Positions 56,702 to 64,000 of a DNA stretch of 64,000 bases are shown here, in pieces. The translations under genes and the position numbers were made by a program. The DNA is taken from the NCBI RefSeq assembly GCF_016908525.1, contig NZ_JAFBEB010000004.1, positions 1 through 64,000 of the forward strand, given 5' to 3'. Position 1 is the stretch's first letter. Each line of letters opens with the position of its first letter. The notes below the pieces were generated by a model, which was given only the letters and a program-made list of their open reading frames with translations, was not told the DNA's origin and ran no database searches. This DNA is from Brevibacillus fulvus. GTDB taxonomy: Bacteria; Bacillota; Bacilli; Brevibacillales; Brevibacillaceae.

Positions 56702-58360
56702 TTATTGAATGTCTACTTTTTCGAGACTTTCGGAACCTTTTGGATGCGGTTTGTAATTGATCACTTTTGCACTTGCTGCCAGAGCAGGCTCAGAGTGAGC
56801 AATCGGCACCATCGGCACATCTTTGAAAATAATTTCTTGCGCTTGCTTATACAGTTTTTCCCGCTCTTCCTGAGTGACAGCCGATTGAGCTTTGATCAGC
56901 AGTTGGTGAACTTCTTCATTGTTATAACGGGTGTTGTTGTTGCTGCCGATGTTGTTTTTATCCAACAAGGTGTACAGGAAGTTGTCCGGATCACCGTTAT
57001 CACCGTTCCAGCCAAGCAGGAACATATCTTGTTCCCCTTTGCGGGTTTTTTCCAGATAAGTCGCCCATTCCATCGTGACGATTTCCGTTTCAACACCAAT
57101 TTGTTTTAAATCTTGTTGAATCGCTTCGGCAATTTTTTGTCCATCCGGCATGTAAGGACGCGGTACCGGCATTGCCCAGAATGTGGTTTTAAAGCCATTG
57201 GGGAAACCTGCTTCCGCCAGCAATTGCTTCGCTTTATCCAAGTTGAACTCACGGTCTTTGATGTCGTCGTTATAGCCCCAAATCGAAGGCGGCAACGGGT
57301 TTTTCGCCGGTTGGCCCAAACCGTTCCAGAACGCTTCTACCAAAGCCGGTTTGTTTACGGCATAAGCGATCGCTTCCCGTACTTTTGGATTGTCGAACGG
57401 TTTTTTCTCGGTGTTGAAGCCGAGGAAACCGATGTTCATCGACGGACGGAGGATCAGTTGCAGATCCGGGTTGCTTTTTACCGTTTCCGCATCATCCGGA
57501 TTCAGGCCATCCATCAGATCGATTTCACCGGAAGTCAGTGCGGTCAAACGCGCGCTGTTTTCCGGAATAACCTTGAACACAAGTTTATCGACTTTTGGAT
57601 AACCTTTGTTCCAGTAGTCCGGGTTTTTCTCCAATGTGATCGTATCATTCCGCTTCCATTCAACAAATTTGAACGGACCTGTTCCTACCGGATGCTCGTT
57701 AAATTTCTCCGGACCCATTTCTTGCAGCGCTTTTGGCGACGCGATGGCAAACGGAGACATGGCCAAGTCGGCAATGAATGGCGCCAACGGGCGGTTCAGC
57801 GTAAATTTCACCGTAGAAGGATCGACCACATCAACCGATTTGATGACATGGCCTTCATCCCCTTTGTAGCCGCCAAACATGTCGTTGTAGTATTGGAAAC
57901 CTTCCGGGTTGTGCAATGGGTTGCTTTTATCCATCCAGCGGTCAAAATTAAACTTGACGGCATCAGCGTTAAAATCAGAGCCGTCGTGGAATTTTACGCC
58001 CTGGCGAAGTTTAAATGTATAGGTTAAACCGTCAGGCGACACTTCCCAGCTTTCAGCCAGTCCGGGAACGACATTTGTATTGGTCTCTTCAAAGTTCACC
58101 AACGTTTCCATAATATTTTCGGTTACTTTGTAGGACTCACCGTCTGTCACCGTGATCGGGTCCAATCCAGGCGAATCGGCACCGCGTCCAACGATCAGTT
58201 GTTTCGGACCGCTGCTGGCACTGTCGGCCGCTTGGTCCGCTGCGGGTGCCTGTTGTCCGTTATCGGTTGTTTGCGCTTGTTGCGATCCGCTGCATCCTGC
58301 CAATGCCAGCGATAAAGCAAGCAAGCCGGATAGTGCAGCGCTTAACACTCCTTTTTTCAT
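56702..58360 (-). CDS. Peptide ABC transporter substrate-binding lipoprotein
   Basis: A 552-residue family 5 solute-binding protein. The signal peptide MKKGVLSAALSGLLALSLAL ends in a lipobox LAGC (Cys23), so it is a membrane-anchored lipoprotein. A Ser/Gln/Ala/Asp-rich linker (about 24-52) follows, then the family signature around ESWEVSPDGLTYTFKLRQGV (about 104-123), FHDGSDFNADAVKF and the C-terminal peptide-binding lobes. Dipeptide (DppA/DppE-like) specificity is likely but not proven. Good AAAGGGGG site before ATG. Third gene of the operon. Confidence 0.94.
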   Translation of the reverse strand: MKKGVLSAALSGLLALSLALAGCSGSQQAQTTDNGQQAPAADQAADSASSGPKQLIVGRGADSPGLDPITVTDGESYKVTENIMETLVNFEETNTNVVPGLAESWEVSPDGLTYTFKLRQGVKFHDGSDFNADAVKFNFDRWMDKSNPLHNPEGFQYYNDMFGGYKGDEGHVIKSVDVVDPSTVKFTLNRPLAPFIADLAMSPFAIASPKALQEMGPEKFNEHPVGTGPFKFVEWKRNDTITLEKNPDYWNKGYPKVDKLVFKVIPENSARLTALTSGEIDLMDGLNPDDAETVKSNPDLQLILRPSMNIGFLGFNTEKKPFDNPKVREAIAYAVNKPALVEAFWNGLGQPAKNPLPPSIWGYNDDIKDREFNLDKAKQLLAEAGFPNGFKTTFWAMPVPRPYMPDGQKIAEAIQQDLKQIGVETEIVTMEWATYLEKTRKGEQDMFLLGWNGDNGDPDNFLYTLLDKNNIGSNNNTRYNNEEVHQLLIKAQSAVTQEEREKLYKQAQEIIFKDVPMVPIAHSEPALAASAKVINYKPHPKGSESLEKVDIQ

Positions 58361-58461
58361 TTCATATCCCCCTTTGTTTTTCTCTCCGACTGACGAATGC
58401 CTGGTTCGCTAACTATTTCCCCCGCATCCCCCCTTTTTCCGTAACCCTTCAGATTTCGCGA

Positions 58462-59439
58462 TCACTCGTTGTACAAATGACAAGCCGTAAAATGGTCTCC
58501 CCCGATATCGCGAAATTCTGGTCGCACCGTACGGCAAATGTCCATCGCATGGGGACAGCGGGTGTGGAATGTGCATCCGCTCGGCGGATTGGCCGGACTG
58601 GGCAACTCGCCCTGCAGGATGATCCGTTCTCTTCTGTTGTCAGGATCAGGGTCCGGAACAGCAGACAACAAAGCCTGGGTATACGGGTGCAGCGGTTTTT
58701 CATATAACTGTTCACTCGGAGCCAATTCAACAAGCCTGCCCAAATACATGACTCCGACCCGGTCGCTAATATGACGAACAACGCTCAAATCGTGGGCGAT
58801 AAACAGGTAGGTCAGCCCGAAATCACGCTGCAAATCCTGCATGAGATTGAGTACCTGCGACTGGATGGATACATCGAGCGCCGATACCGGCTCGTCAGCC
58901 ACAATCAACTTCGGATTGAGCATCAACGCGCGGGCAATGCCGATCCGCTGACGCTGACCGCCGCTGAACTGATGGGGATAGCGTTGGGCGTGATAGCTGT
59001 TCAAGCCGACGATTTCCAGCATTTGCTCTACTTTTTTCCGCCGTTCGGCCGGCGTGCCGATGTTATGTACTTGCAACGGTTCCTCGAGGATTTTGGCAAC
59101 AGTATGTCGTGGATTCAACGAAGCGAAAGGATCTTGGAACACAATCTGCATATCCCGCCGAAGCGGACGCAGTTCGTCTTTCTTTAACGACGTCACCTGT
59201 TTTCCGTCAAACCACACTTCTCCGGAGGTTGGTTCGATCAGTCGCAACAACGAACGGCCGGTCGTCGATTTTCCGCTGCCGCTTTCCCCGACCAAACCAA
59301 ATGTTTCTCCTCGTCGAATGCTGAACGTTACATCGTCAACCGCTTTCACCTGGCCAACTTCTTTCCCAAGGACGCCGCCTGTGATTGGATAATATTTTTT
59401 CAGGTTTTTTACTGTAAGTAGTTCCTGGTTCACATCCAT
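58462..59439 (-). CDS. Peptide ABC transporter ATP-binding protein (DppF/OppF type)
   Basis: A 325-residue ATPase with Walker [14 protein letters not shown] (about 51), the LSGGQRQR-type signature [15 protein letters not shown] (about 158), Walker [14 protein letters not shown] (about 178) and the C-terminal oligopeptide extension with four Cys ([15 protein letters not shown] in FTACHL) that in this subfamily can hold an Fe-S cluster. ATG at 59439 is only 1 base from AAAGGAGC; GTG at 59433 is better spaced and may be the true start. Confidence 0.95.
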   Translation of the reverse strand: MDVNQELLTVKNLKKYYPITGGVLGKEVGQVKAVDDVTFSIRRGETFGLVGESGSGKSTTGRSLLRLIEPTSGEVWFDGKQVTSLKKDELRPLRRDMQIVFQDPFASLNPRHTVAKILEEPLQVHNIGTPAERRKKVEQMLEIVGLNSYHAQRYPHQFSGGQRQRIGIARALMLNPKLIVADEPVSALDVSIQSQVLNLMQDLQRDFGLTYLFIAHDLSVVRHISDRVGVMYLGRLVELAPSEQLYEKPLHPYTQALLSAVPDPDPDNRRERIILQGELPSPANPPSGCTFHTRCPHAMDICRTVRPEFRDIGGDHFTACHLYNE

Positions 59440-59451
59440 GCTCCTTTCGGA

Positions 59452-60420
59452 TTATTCGTTCAACCAGCAGCGGGATCGGTGATTCTCGCCAACTTGGAGC
59501 AATTCCGGCATTGCTGCCCTGCACTTGTCAGTCGCGTGCTCACACCTGGGCGCAAAGCGGCAACCGGCTTTTAACGAACCCGGGGTCGGCACATTTCCCG
59601 GAATGGAATAAAGCCGCTCTTTCTTGCCATCCATGGTTGGAATGGAATTGAGCAAGCCGATGGTGTACGGATGTTTTGGCTGTTTCAGGATCGTCCGCAC
59701 GTCCCCTTCTTCCACGATATTTCCGGCATACATCACGACAACGCGGTGGCACATCTCTGCAACCACCCCCAGATCGTGAGTAATCAACATGATGGCCGTA
59801 CCTGAATCTTCGTTCAATTTGCGCATTAAATCGAGGATTTGCGCCTGAATGGTCACATCCAGCGCTGTCGTCGGCTCATCCGCAATCAACAATTCCGGAT
59901 TGCAGGCCATGGACATGGCAATCATCACGCGCTGGCGCATTCCCCCGGAAAGCTGGTGGGGATACTCATCGACAATTTGTTCTGCGCGGGGAATTCCTAC
60001 CCTGTTCAAAATTTGAATCGCTTGCTTTCTCGCTTCCGCTTTGGAAGCTTTCGTGTGCAAGCGAATGGCTTCCGAAATTTGATTGCCAATGGTAAAGACC
60101 GGATTGAGCGAGGTCATCGGTTCCTGGAAGATCATGGCGATCTCATTGCCGCGAATTTGTTTCATCCTTTTCTCACTCGCTTGCACCAGATCTTCGCCTT
60201 TAAACTTGATTGAACCACCGACAATTTTGCCAGGGGGATTGGGAATCAATTTCATGACGGAAAGCGAGGTAACACTTTTGCCACTGCCGGATTCGCCGAC
60301 GATTCCCAAAATTTCGCCCCGATTGACAGTAATCGTCACCCCGTCTACCGCCGGAACTTGTCCATTATCAGTGAAAAAGTGCGTTTGCAAGTTTACTAAT
60401 TCCAAAATAGGCTGTGTCAA
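59452..60420 (-). CDS. Peptide ABC transporter ATP-binding protein (DppD/OppD type)
   Basis: A 322-residue ATPase with Walker [18 protein letters not shown] (about 39), signature [14 protein letters not shown] (about 152), Walker [15 protein letters not shown] (about 173) and the C-terminal Cys-rich extension ([18 protein letters not shown]). It pairs with the DppF-type ATPase 12 bases downstream. The start is probably TTG at 60420, with GAGGGG 8 bases upstream; GTG at 60429 overlaps that site. It is the first gene of the operon. Confidence 0.94.
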   Translation of the reverse strand: MTQPILELVNLQTHFFTDNGQVPAVDGVTITVNRGEILGIVGESGSGKSVTSLSVMKLIPNPPGKIVGGSIKFKGEDLVQASEKRMKQIRGNEIAMIFQEPMTSLNPVFTIGNQISEAIRLHTKASKAEARKQAIQILNRVGIPRAEQIVDEYPHQLSGGMRQRVMIAMSMACNPELLIADEPTTALDVTIQAQILDLMRKLNEDSGTAIMLITHDLGVVAEMCHRVVVMYAGNIVEEGDVRTILKQPKHPYTIGLLNSIPTMDGKKERLYSIPGNVPTPGSLKAGCRFAPRCEHATDKCRAAMPELLQVGENHRSRCWLNE

Positions 60421-60474
60421 AAATCGCACCCCTCTTGCCGAACGAATTTGTAATAAAAACCAACTGTGAGAAAC

Positions 60475-60503
60475 ATTATGCCATTAACCTAATTTATTGA
60501 CAA
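60475..60503 (-). promoter_or_regulatory. Sigma-A promoter of the peptide transporter operon
   Basis: TTGTCA (60498-60503), 17 bases, CATAAT (60475-60480) on the minus strand, with an AT-rich upstream region. The 60430-60612 gap holds this promoter and the yqxA terminator. Confidence 0.6.
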
Positions 60504-60552
60504 GATAAAACAAAATGTGAATTGCAACTATTCATACTATTTAAATTTATAC

Positions 60553-60590
60553 TAAAAAAATATCCACCTAATTAAACGTAATTAGGCGGA
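60553..60590 (-). terminator. Intrinsic terminator after yqxA
   Basis: TCCACCTAATTA / TAATTAGGCGGA (60563-60590; one G:T pair) followed by ATATTTTTTTAG on the minus strand, 22 bases after the yqxA stop. Confidence 0.8.
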
Positions 60591-60612
60591 TTCATGCATT
60601 TCCTGGATTTCT

Positions 60613-60927
60613 TTAAGAGGGTTCAAAGTAAGAGGAGAGCCAATCAACCGCCTGCTGGATGCCGGTTTTTATCGCTTGTCCCAGCGAATTGCCCAGGCTG
60701 CTGACATAATTGACCATCTCCTTGGGACGCGCTTCGACATGCTTTCCCATCACCGCTATTTCCATCTCGCCGTTATCGATTTTTTTGATATAAAACGTTT
60801 GCGGCTTTTGCTCAGGCAACCCTTCCACTTTGTAAATTCCTTTTTCCGCTGCCTGCAAGCCTAGCGCAATGCCGAGAAACAGAATGAGCAGCAAGCCCGT
60901 CAATTTCGCGGTGACATTCACAACCAT
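60613..60927 (-). CDS. yqxA: YqxA family protein (DUF3679)
   Basis: A 104-residue protein with an N-terminal hydrophobic segment (about 5-27), then KGIYKVEGLPEQKPQTFYIK and a helical C-terminus. It lies 8 bases after spoIIP, the position of yqxA in B. subtilis, and fits that family in size and layout. ATG at 60927 touches the G-run site, so GTG at 60921 may be used. A membrane-anchored sporulation-associated role is inferred from position only. Confidence 0.8.
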   Translation of the reverse strand: MVVNVTAKLTGLLLILFLGIALGLQAAEKGIYKVEGLPEQKPQTFYIKKIDNGEMEIAVMGKHVEARPKEMVNYVSSLGNSLGQAIKTGIQQAVDWLSSYFEPS

Positions 60928-60935
60928 CCCCCCTG

Positions 60936-62111
60936 TCAGCCTTCCTTCGCTTCCTGCGGTTGCGCTGCATTGACCCGCTCCGCTTGCCAGTAATATTCCG
61001 CAAACACATCCGCAAAAGCTTCCGCTGTGTTATAGCACTCTTCGGGAACGTTTTCGATCCCGCCAATTTCTATTAACAGACTGCCCGGAGAGACCGACTG
61101 GTTATACTCGCCATCACCGCTATTTTCCCCTTTGGACGAAATTTCTCGGGTCAAACCGGGATATTTTTGCTCCAGCAGTTGCTTGAGCTCATTGGCAAAT
61201 TTTTCGTTTTGCTCATAGTTTTTGTTGCCTTTGCCGATCACAAACTTTAGGCGCGCATACGTTTTTCCGTTGATCGTCGCGGTCGTTTCGCTTCGCGGAC
61301 TGGAATCGCGATGCAAATCAAAAAAATAGTGAAGTTCGCGGTTTTGCTGCACGGCGGCCTGCACTTCCTTCAAAGATTCGGCATAAGAGAGGGGATAGCG
61401 TTTACCGGCATCGACCAACCGCTGATAAATGTCGGCAGTGCTGACCTCTGTGCCGATTCCCCGTTCATTTAAAGCTTCCGCCAGCTTTTGGCCAACCAGG
61501 GTGATATTGACCTTTGAATCGTTGACAGATTCGGTTTGCTGATCCATCTTGGTGACACTCAGCCACGACTCGCGATTATGCGTATGATAAACAAACACAA
61601 TTTTCTTCCCATCCGTCGTCGGTTTGGCCACCGGCGGTGAAGCGATCGTCTCCGTCTTGGGCTTGTCCGTTGCATTGGCCTGGTCGTCCTCGGCCGTTGC
61701 CGCTTGGCCGGTATTCGGTACCGCCTGAGGATACTCGATCGTCAAAAGGTCCATCGCCTGCTCCTGTTTCGTTCCTTGCTTGCTTTCGAACGTTAGCAGT
61801 CCCGGCACTTCCTGCTCTATTACACCGTGCCAATCGCCCGGCTGCACTCCGGTTAATATGTGAAACATATATGAGGTCAAACTTTCACTGGCCCTCGCGG
61901 AAGGCGGATGGACAGACTGACTGAGCGCCGGTATCTCTTGCCCCATAATCGATAGCAACGCAATGCTGGAAACTTTGGCCGTCACCTGCTGAACAGTCGC
62001 AGATGTAAATAGCAGCCGGTGTCCGTTCAATGTGAGCACACCGCTGATGACAAACAGAAAGGCCGTAAGAAAAGATAGAAAAATGAATTGACGCTGAATA
62101 AGGGTTGCCAT
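60936..62111 (-). CDS. spoIIP: Stage II sporulation protein P
   Basis: A 391-residue SpoIIP, the amidase/endopeptidase that degrades septal peptidoglycan with SpoIID and SpoIIM during engulfment. One N-terminal membrane anchor (about 12-30), a Thr/Ala/Gln-rich linker (about 125-165) and the catalytic domain with VFVYHTHNRESW (about 170-181), HYFFDLHRDSSPR (about 261-273) and LLIEIGGIENVPEEC carry the zinc/His-Glu set. GAGGAGGGGGAG precedes ATG. It follows gpr, as in B. subtilis. Confidence 0.95.
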   Translation of the reverse strand: MATLIQRQFIFLSFLTAFLFVISGVLTLNGHRLLFTSATVQQVTAKVSSIALLSIMGQEIPALSQSVHPPSARASESLTSYMFHILTGVQPGDWHGVIEQEVPGLLTFESKQGTKQEQAMDLLTIEYPQAVPNTGQAATAEDDQANATDKPKTETIASPPVAKPTTDGKKIVFVYHTHNRESWLSVTKMDQQTESVNDSKVNITLVGQKLAEALNERGIGTEVSTADIYQRLVDAGKRYPLSYAESLKEVQAAVQQNRELHYFFDLHRDSSPRSETTATINGKTYARLKFVIGKGNKNYEQNEKFANELKQLLEQKYPGLTREISSKGENSGDGEYNQSVSPGSLLIEIGGIENVPEECYNTAEAFADVFAEYYWQAERVNAAQPQEAKEG

Positions 62112-62238
62112 TTCTCCCCCTCCTCTGACGATGGCTTAGCATTTTACTACTAATACCTATGTCTAGTAGAAAGCAGGTAGAACTAGCAACCCTAGTTTTT
62201 TGCGTTCATTTTCTATTTGCTTCAAATCTCGCTTGTTC

Positions 62239-63339
62239 TTAGTGCGTATAAGCACCGCTGTTTTCCCGATTGACCGCCCGATGCAGCGCGTTGTTCAAGC
62301 CGCTGGCGATGATGTTCGAGATGCCTTCCATAAAATCGTCCACTTCTTTGGGAGTGACGACCAGATCTTGTCCAAGCGGTCGCAACACTTCATGGATTAA
62401 TTGCCGTTTCTCTTGTTCATTGAGCGAACCGACCAGCCCCATAAACGTCCGGCGTGACTCGGGATCGGGCAAATCCGCTTCCGTATATGGCTCTTTGCGT
62501 TCAGGCAGATTGCTGAGCGCCAATCGGTTGAAAGCTCGCTTGCTTTCTTGCAGTGACTGAGCGAAATGACCCAAGAGATAAGTAATGGCGTCATTGACGA
62601 TCGTCGAAGCAAAAACGACTGTCGGTACGCCGATGGCGATCACCGGCACGCCAAGCGTCGCCTGATCGAGCGCTTTGCGTTTGTTGCCTACGCCCGAGCC
62701 GGGGTGAATACCTGTATCCGATATTTGGATCGTGGTGTTGACCCGATGCAAAGCCATAGAAGCCAGCGCGTCAATCGCGATCACAAAATCAGGTTTGCTT
62801 TGCTCGACAACGCCATAGACGATTTCACTTGTTTCAATTCCGGTGATTCCCAGCACTCCCGGCGAGATCGCGCTGACTTCGCGATAACCCGGCTCAACCG
62901 AATCCGGCGCCAAAGAGAACAGATGGCGCGTGACCAGCAAGTTTTCCACGACCATCGGGCCCAAGGCATCGGGCGTAACATTCCAGTTCCCCAATCCAAC
63001 CACCAGCGCTTTTTGCTCCGCAGTGATTCCCATTCGTTCAAGAAATTGCTGGAATTCTGTGCTGAAGCGGGCCATCACTTGCTCTTCTATCTTTGTATCG
63101 TTATCTCGCAGTTTCGGCACCTCTATGGTTACATAATGGCCGACCAGCTTTCCGATCTCCCTGGCCGCCTGCTCGCTTTGGACATGCAAGCGCGTCACTT
63201 TGATTCCCGGTTCGCTTTCGTCCGTTTCCAGCGTCACCCCGGGTATATCGCTTTCCGCTTGCTGGCGTATCCGTTCATGCGCTTCTACAGCCAGATCGGT
63301 TCGGACATCGTAGCCAGCCAAATTCACGTTATGTTCCAT
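62239..63339 (-). CDS. gpr: GPR endopeptidase (germination protease)
   Basis: A 366-residue A25-family aspartic protease that begins degradation of small acid-soluble spore proteins at germination. It is made as a zymogen; the N-terminal YDVRTDLAVEAHERI corresponds to the propeptide cleavage region. The IDALASMALHRVNTTIQISD and GVGNKRKALDQATLGVPV blocks hold the family's active-site residues. ATG at 63339 follows GAAGGGAG. It is divergent from rpsT and upstream of spoIIP. The gap 63340-63405 did not show a clear sigma-F or sigma-G promoter to my reading. Confidence 0.96.
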   Translation of the reverse strand: MEHNVNLAGYDVRTDLAVEAHERIRQQAESDIPGVTLETDESEPGIKVTRLHVQSEQAAREIGKLVGHYVTIEVPKLRDNDTKIEEQVMARFSTEFQQFLERMGITAEQKALVVGLGNWNVTPDALGPMVVENLLVTRHLFSLAPDSVEPGYREVSAISPGVLGITGIETSEIVYGVVEQSKPDFVIAIDALASMALHRVNTTIQISDTGIHPGSGVGNKRKALDQATLGVPVIAIGVPTVVFASTIVNDAITYLLGHFAQSLQESKRAFNRLALSNLPERKEPYTEADLPDPESRRTFMGLVGSLNEQEKRQLIHEVLRPLGQDLVVTPKEVDDFMEGISNIIASGLNNALHRAVNRENSGAYTH

Positions 63340-63405
63340 CCATTGCCACTCCCTTCTGCTAGTTTTAGTTTGCTTGATCTTTCTAATTTTATTCCGAATC
63401 CTTTC

Positions 63406-63434
63406 TTGCAATCAGCCAAACTGCGTGCTAGAAT
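63406..63434 (+). promoter_or_regulatory. Sigma-A promoter of rpsT
   Basis: TTGCAA (63406-63411), 17 bases, TAGAAT (63429-63434) on the plus strand, giving a leader of about 55 nt. Confidence 0.65.
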
Positions 63435-63495
63435 AAGTTTTGTTGTATTTCTTGCAAGAACCGATGTGTTTTTTCGTCCTAAGGAGGTGACATAC

Positions 63496-63771
63496 ATGCC
63501 AAATATTAAATCCGCGATCAAGCGTACCAAACAAATTGAAAAACGTCGCGCACAACGTGCTTCCCAAAAATCCGATCTGCGTTCCGCAGTAAGAAGCTTT
63601 GAGAAAGCCGTAGCTGCAAACGATGTTGAGTTGGCAAAATCCACTCTTCTGGTAGCTGTGAAAAAGTTGGATAAAGCTGCTACCAAAGGTCTTATTCATA
63701 AAAACGCAGCAAACCGTCAAAAGTCACGCTTGATGAAAAAAATGAACACCCTGACTGCTCCAGTAGCATAA
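63496..63771 (+). CDS. rpsT: 30S ribosomal protein S20
   Basis: A 91-residue, strongly basic S20 starting MPNIKSAIKRTKQIEKRRAQ, with KSRLMKKMNTL near the end. A full AAGGAGGTGA ribosome binding site lies 5 bases before ATG; the much longer open frame upstream is antisense to gpr and is not coding. Monocistronic: own promoter and terminator. Binds 16S rRNA early in 30S assembly. Confidence 0.98.
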   Translation: MPNIKSAIKRTKQIEKRRAQRASQKSDLRSAVRSFEKAVAANDVELAKSTLLVAVKKLDKAATKGLIHKNAANRQKSRLMKKMNTLTAPVA

Positions 63772-63786
63772 GGTGTGATCGCAAAA

Positions 63787-63817
63787 AACCCGCGAACTTC
63801 ATGTTCACGGGTTTTTT
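63787..63817 (+). terminator. Intrinsic terminator of rpsT
   Basis: AACCCGCGAAC / GTTCACGGGTT (63787-63813, one mismatch) followed by TTTTT, 16 bases after the rpsT stop. Confidence 0.85.
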
Positions 63818-63842
63818 CGTATTTATAAGACAGACGCGACCG

Positions 63843-64000
63843 CTACTTGGAGACCGATTCTCCCGTTAGCGAAATCGCTTGGTCTGTTTTGTCTCGTTCA
63901 ACCGTCCGCAAGAACAATCCGAAAACGGAAGCGAGCACCTGTTGAAAAAGCATGCCCAACACAACCGGAACCGCTACCGGCGGCGGAAAATAAGCAATCG
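63843..64000 (-). CDS. Membrane protein, C-terminal fragment (runs off the window)
   Basis: An open minus-strand frame of 51 codons ending with TAG at 63843-63845. The translated tail has a hydrophobic helix (about PPPVAVPVVLGMLFQQVLAS then VFGLFL) and ends RTVERDKTDQAISLTGESVSK. This looks like the last transmembrane segment and cytosolic tail of a membrane protein; the family cannot be told from so little. In B. subtilis the neighbour here is holA, which this is not. Confidence 0.55.
   Translation of the reverse strand, partial: IAYFPPPVAVPVVLGMLFQQVLASVFGLFLRTVERDKTDQAISLTGESVSK

Noticed and set aside
62566-63495. Upstream extension of the rpsT reading frame
   Set aside because: Opposite gpr; S20 begins exactly at 63496 behind a perfect ribosome binding site.

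Overview
The window is chromosomal DNA from an endospore-forming, low-to-mid GC Gram-positive bacterium (class Bacilli; possibly an Alicyclobacillaceae- or Paenibacillus-like lineage, but I cannot place the genus). The case rests on sporulation genes (yqfC, yqfD, spoIIP, gpr), CcpN, HrcA/CIRCE control, a glycine T-box, strong AGGAGG-type ribosome binding sites and a gene order that largely follows the Bacillus subtilis yqe/yqf region. Nearly all genes lie on the minus strand.

Layout. 1-92 is the 5' end of a 16S rRNA gene (minus), with its promoter at 223-251. 377-2498 holds two convergent phosphoesterases. 2619-8464 is a run trmK > Nif3-like > zinc-ribbon protein > S-layer-homology protein > S41 protease (transcription order). 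8597-10680 holds a frameshifted MocR-type regulator divergent from a pyridoxamine-phosphate-oxidase-like gene. 10752-16512 has a membrane protein, rpoD, dnaG, yqfL and ccpN. 16664-19903 is glyQ-glyS behind a T-box. 19935-25841 is cdd-era-yqzL-recO and yqfC-yqfD-phoH-ybeY-dgkA; yqzL is a 50-codon gene that is easily missed. 26138-30750 has a small HTH protein with a palindrome upstream, the nfeD-floA membrane-stress operon behind an ECF(sigma-W)-like promoter, yqeY, rpsU and a HIT protein. 30899-37124 has murF, ddl, a gene of unknown function, a DEAD-box helicase and an rRNA methyltransferase. 37244-39258 has a Na/Pi cotransporter and lrgAB. 39413-48658 is the heat-shock and translation-modification cluster hrcA-grpE-dnaK / dnaJ-prmA-rsmE-mtaB-nudix-deoC with a CIRCE operator. 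48722-51808 is lepA-hemW. 51983-60420 is an accessory block: acetyltransferase, VOC protein, M24 peptidase and a five-gene peptide ABC transporter. 60613-63771 is gpr-spoIIP-yqxA and rpsT. The last 160 bases hold the 3' end of an unidentified membrane-protein gene.

How it works together. Most of the window is housekeeping: replication priming and primary sigma factor, tRNA charging and modification, ribosome maturation, protein folding and cell-wall precursor synthesis, with sporulation genes interleaved. Regulation readable from the sequence includes a tRNA-Gly T-box, CIRCE, an ECF-type promoter, several sigma-A promoters and about twenty intrinsic terminators.

Nothing here looks like a defence island, prophage, CRISPR array, insertion sequence or biosynthetic cluster, and I do not see a convincing undescribed system. 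The points most worth checking are the single-base frameshift in the MocR regulator, the missing canonical start codon of ccpN, the small HTH protein with a perfect palindrome in its leader, the protein of unknown function at 33678-34169, and the S-layer-homology/S41-protease pair.
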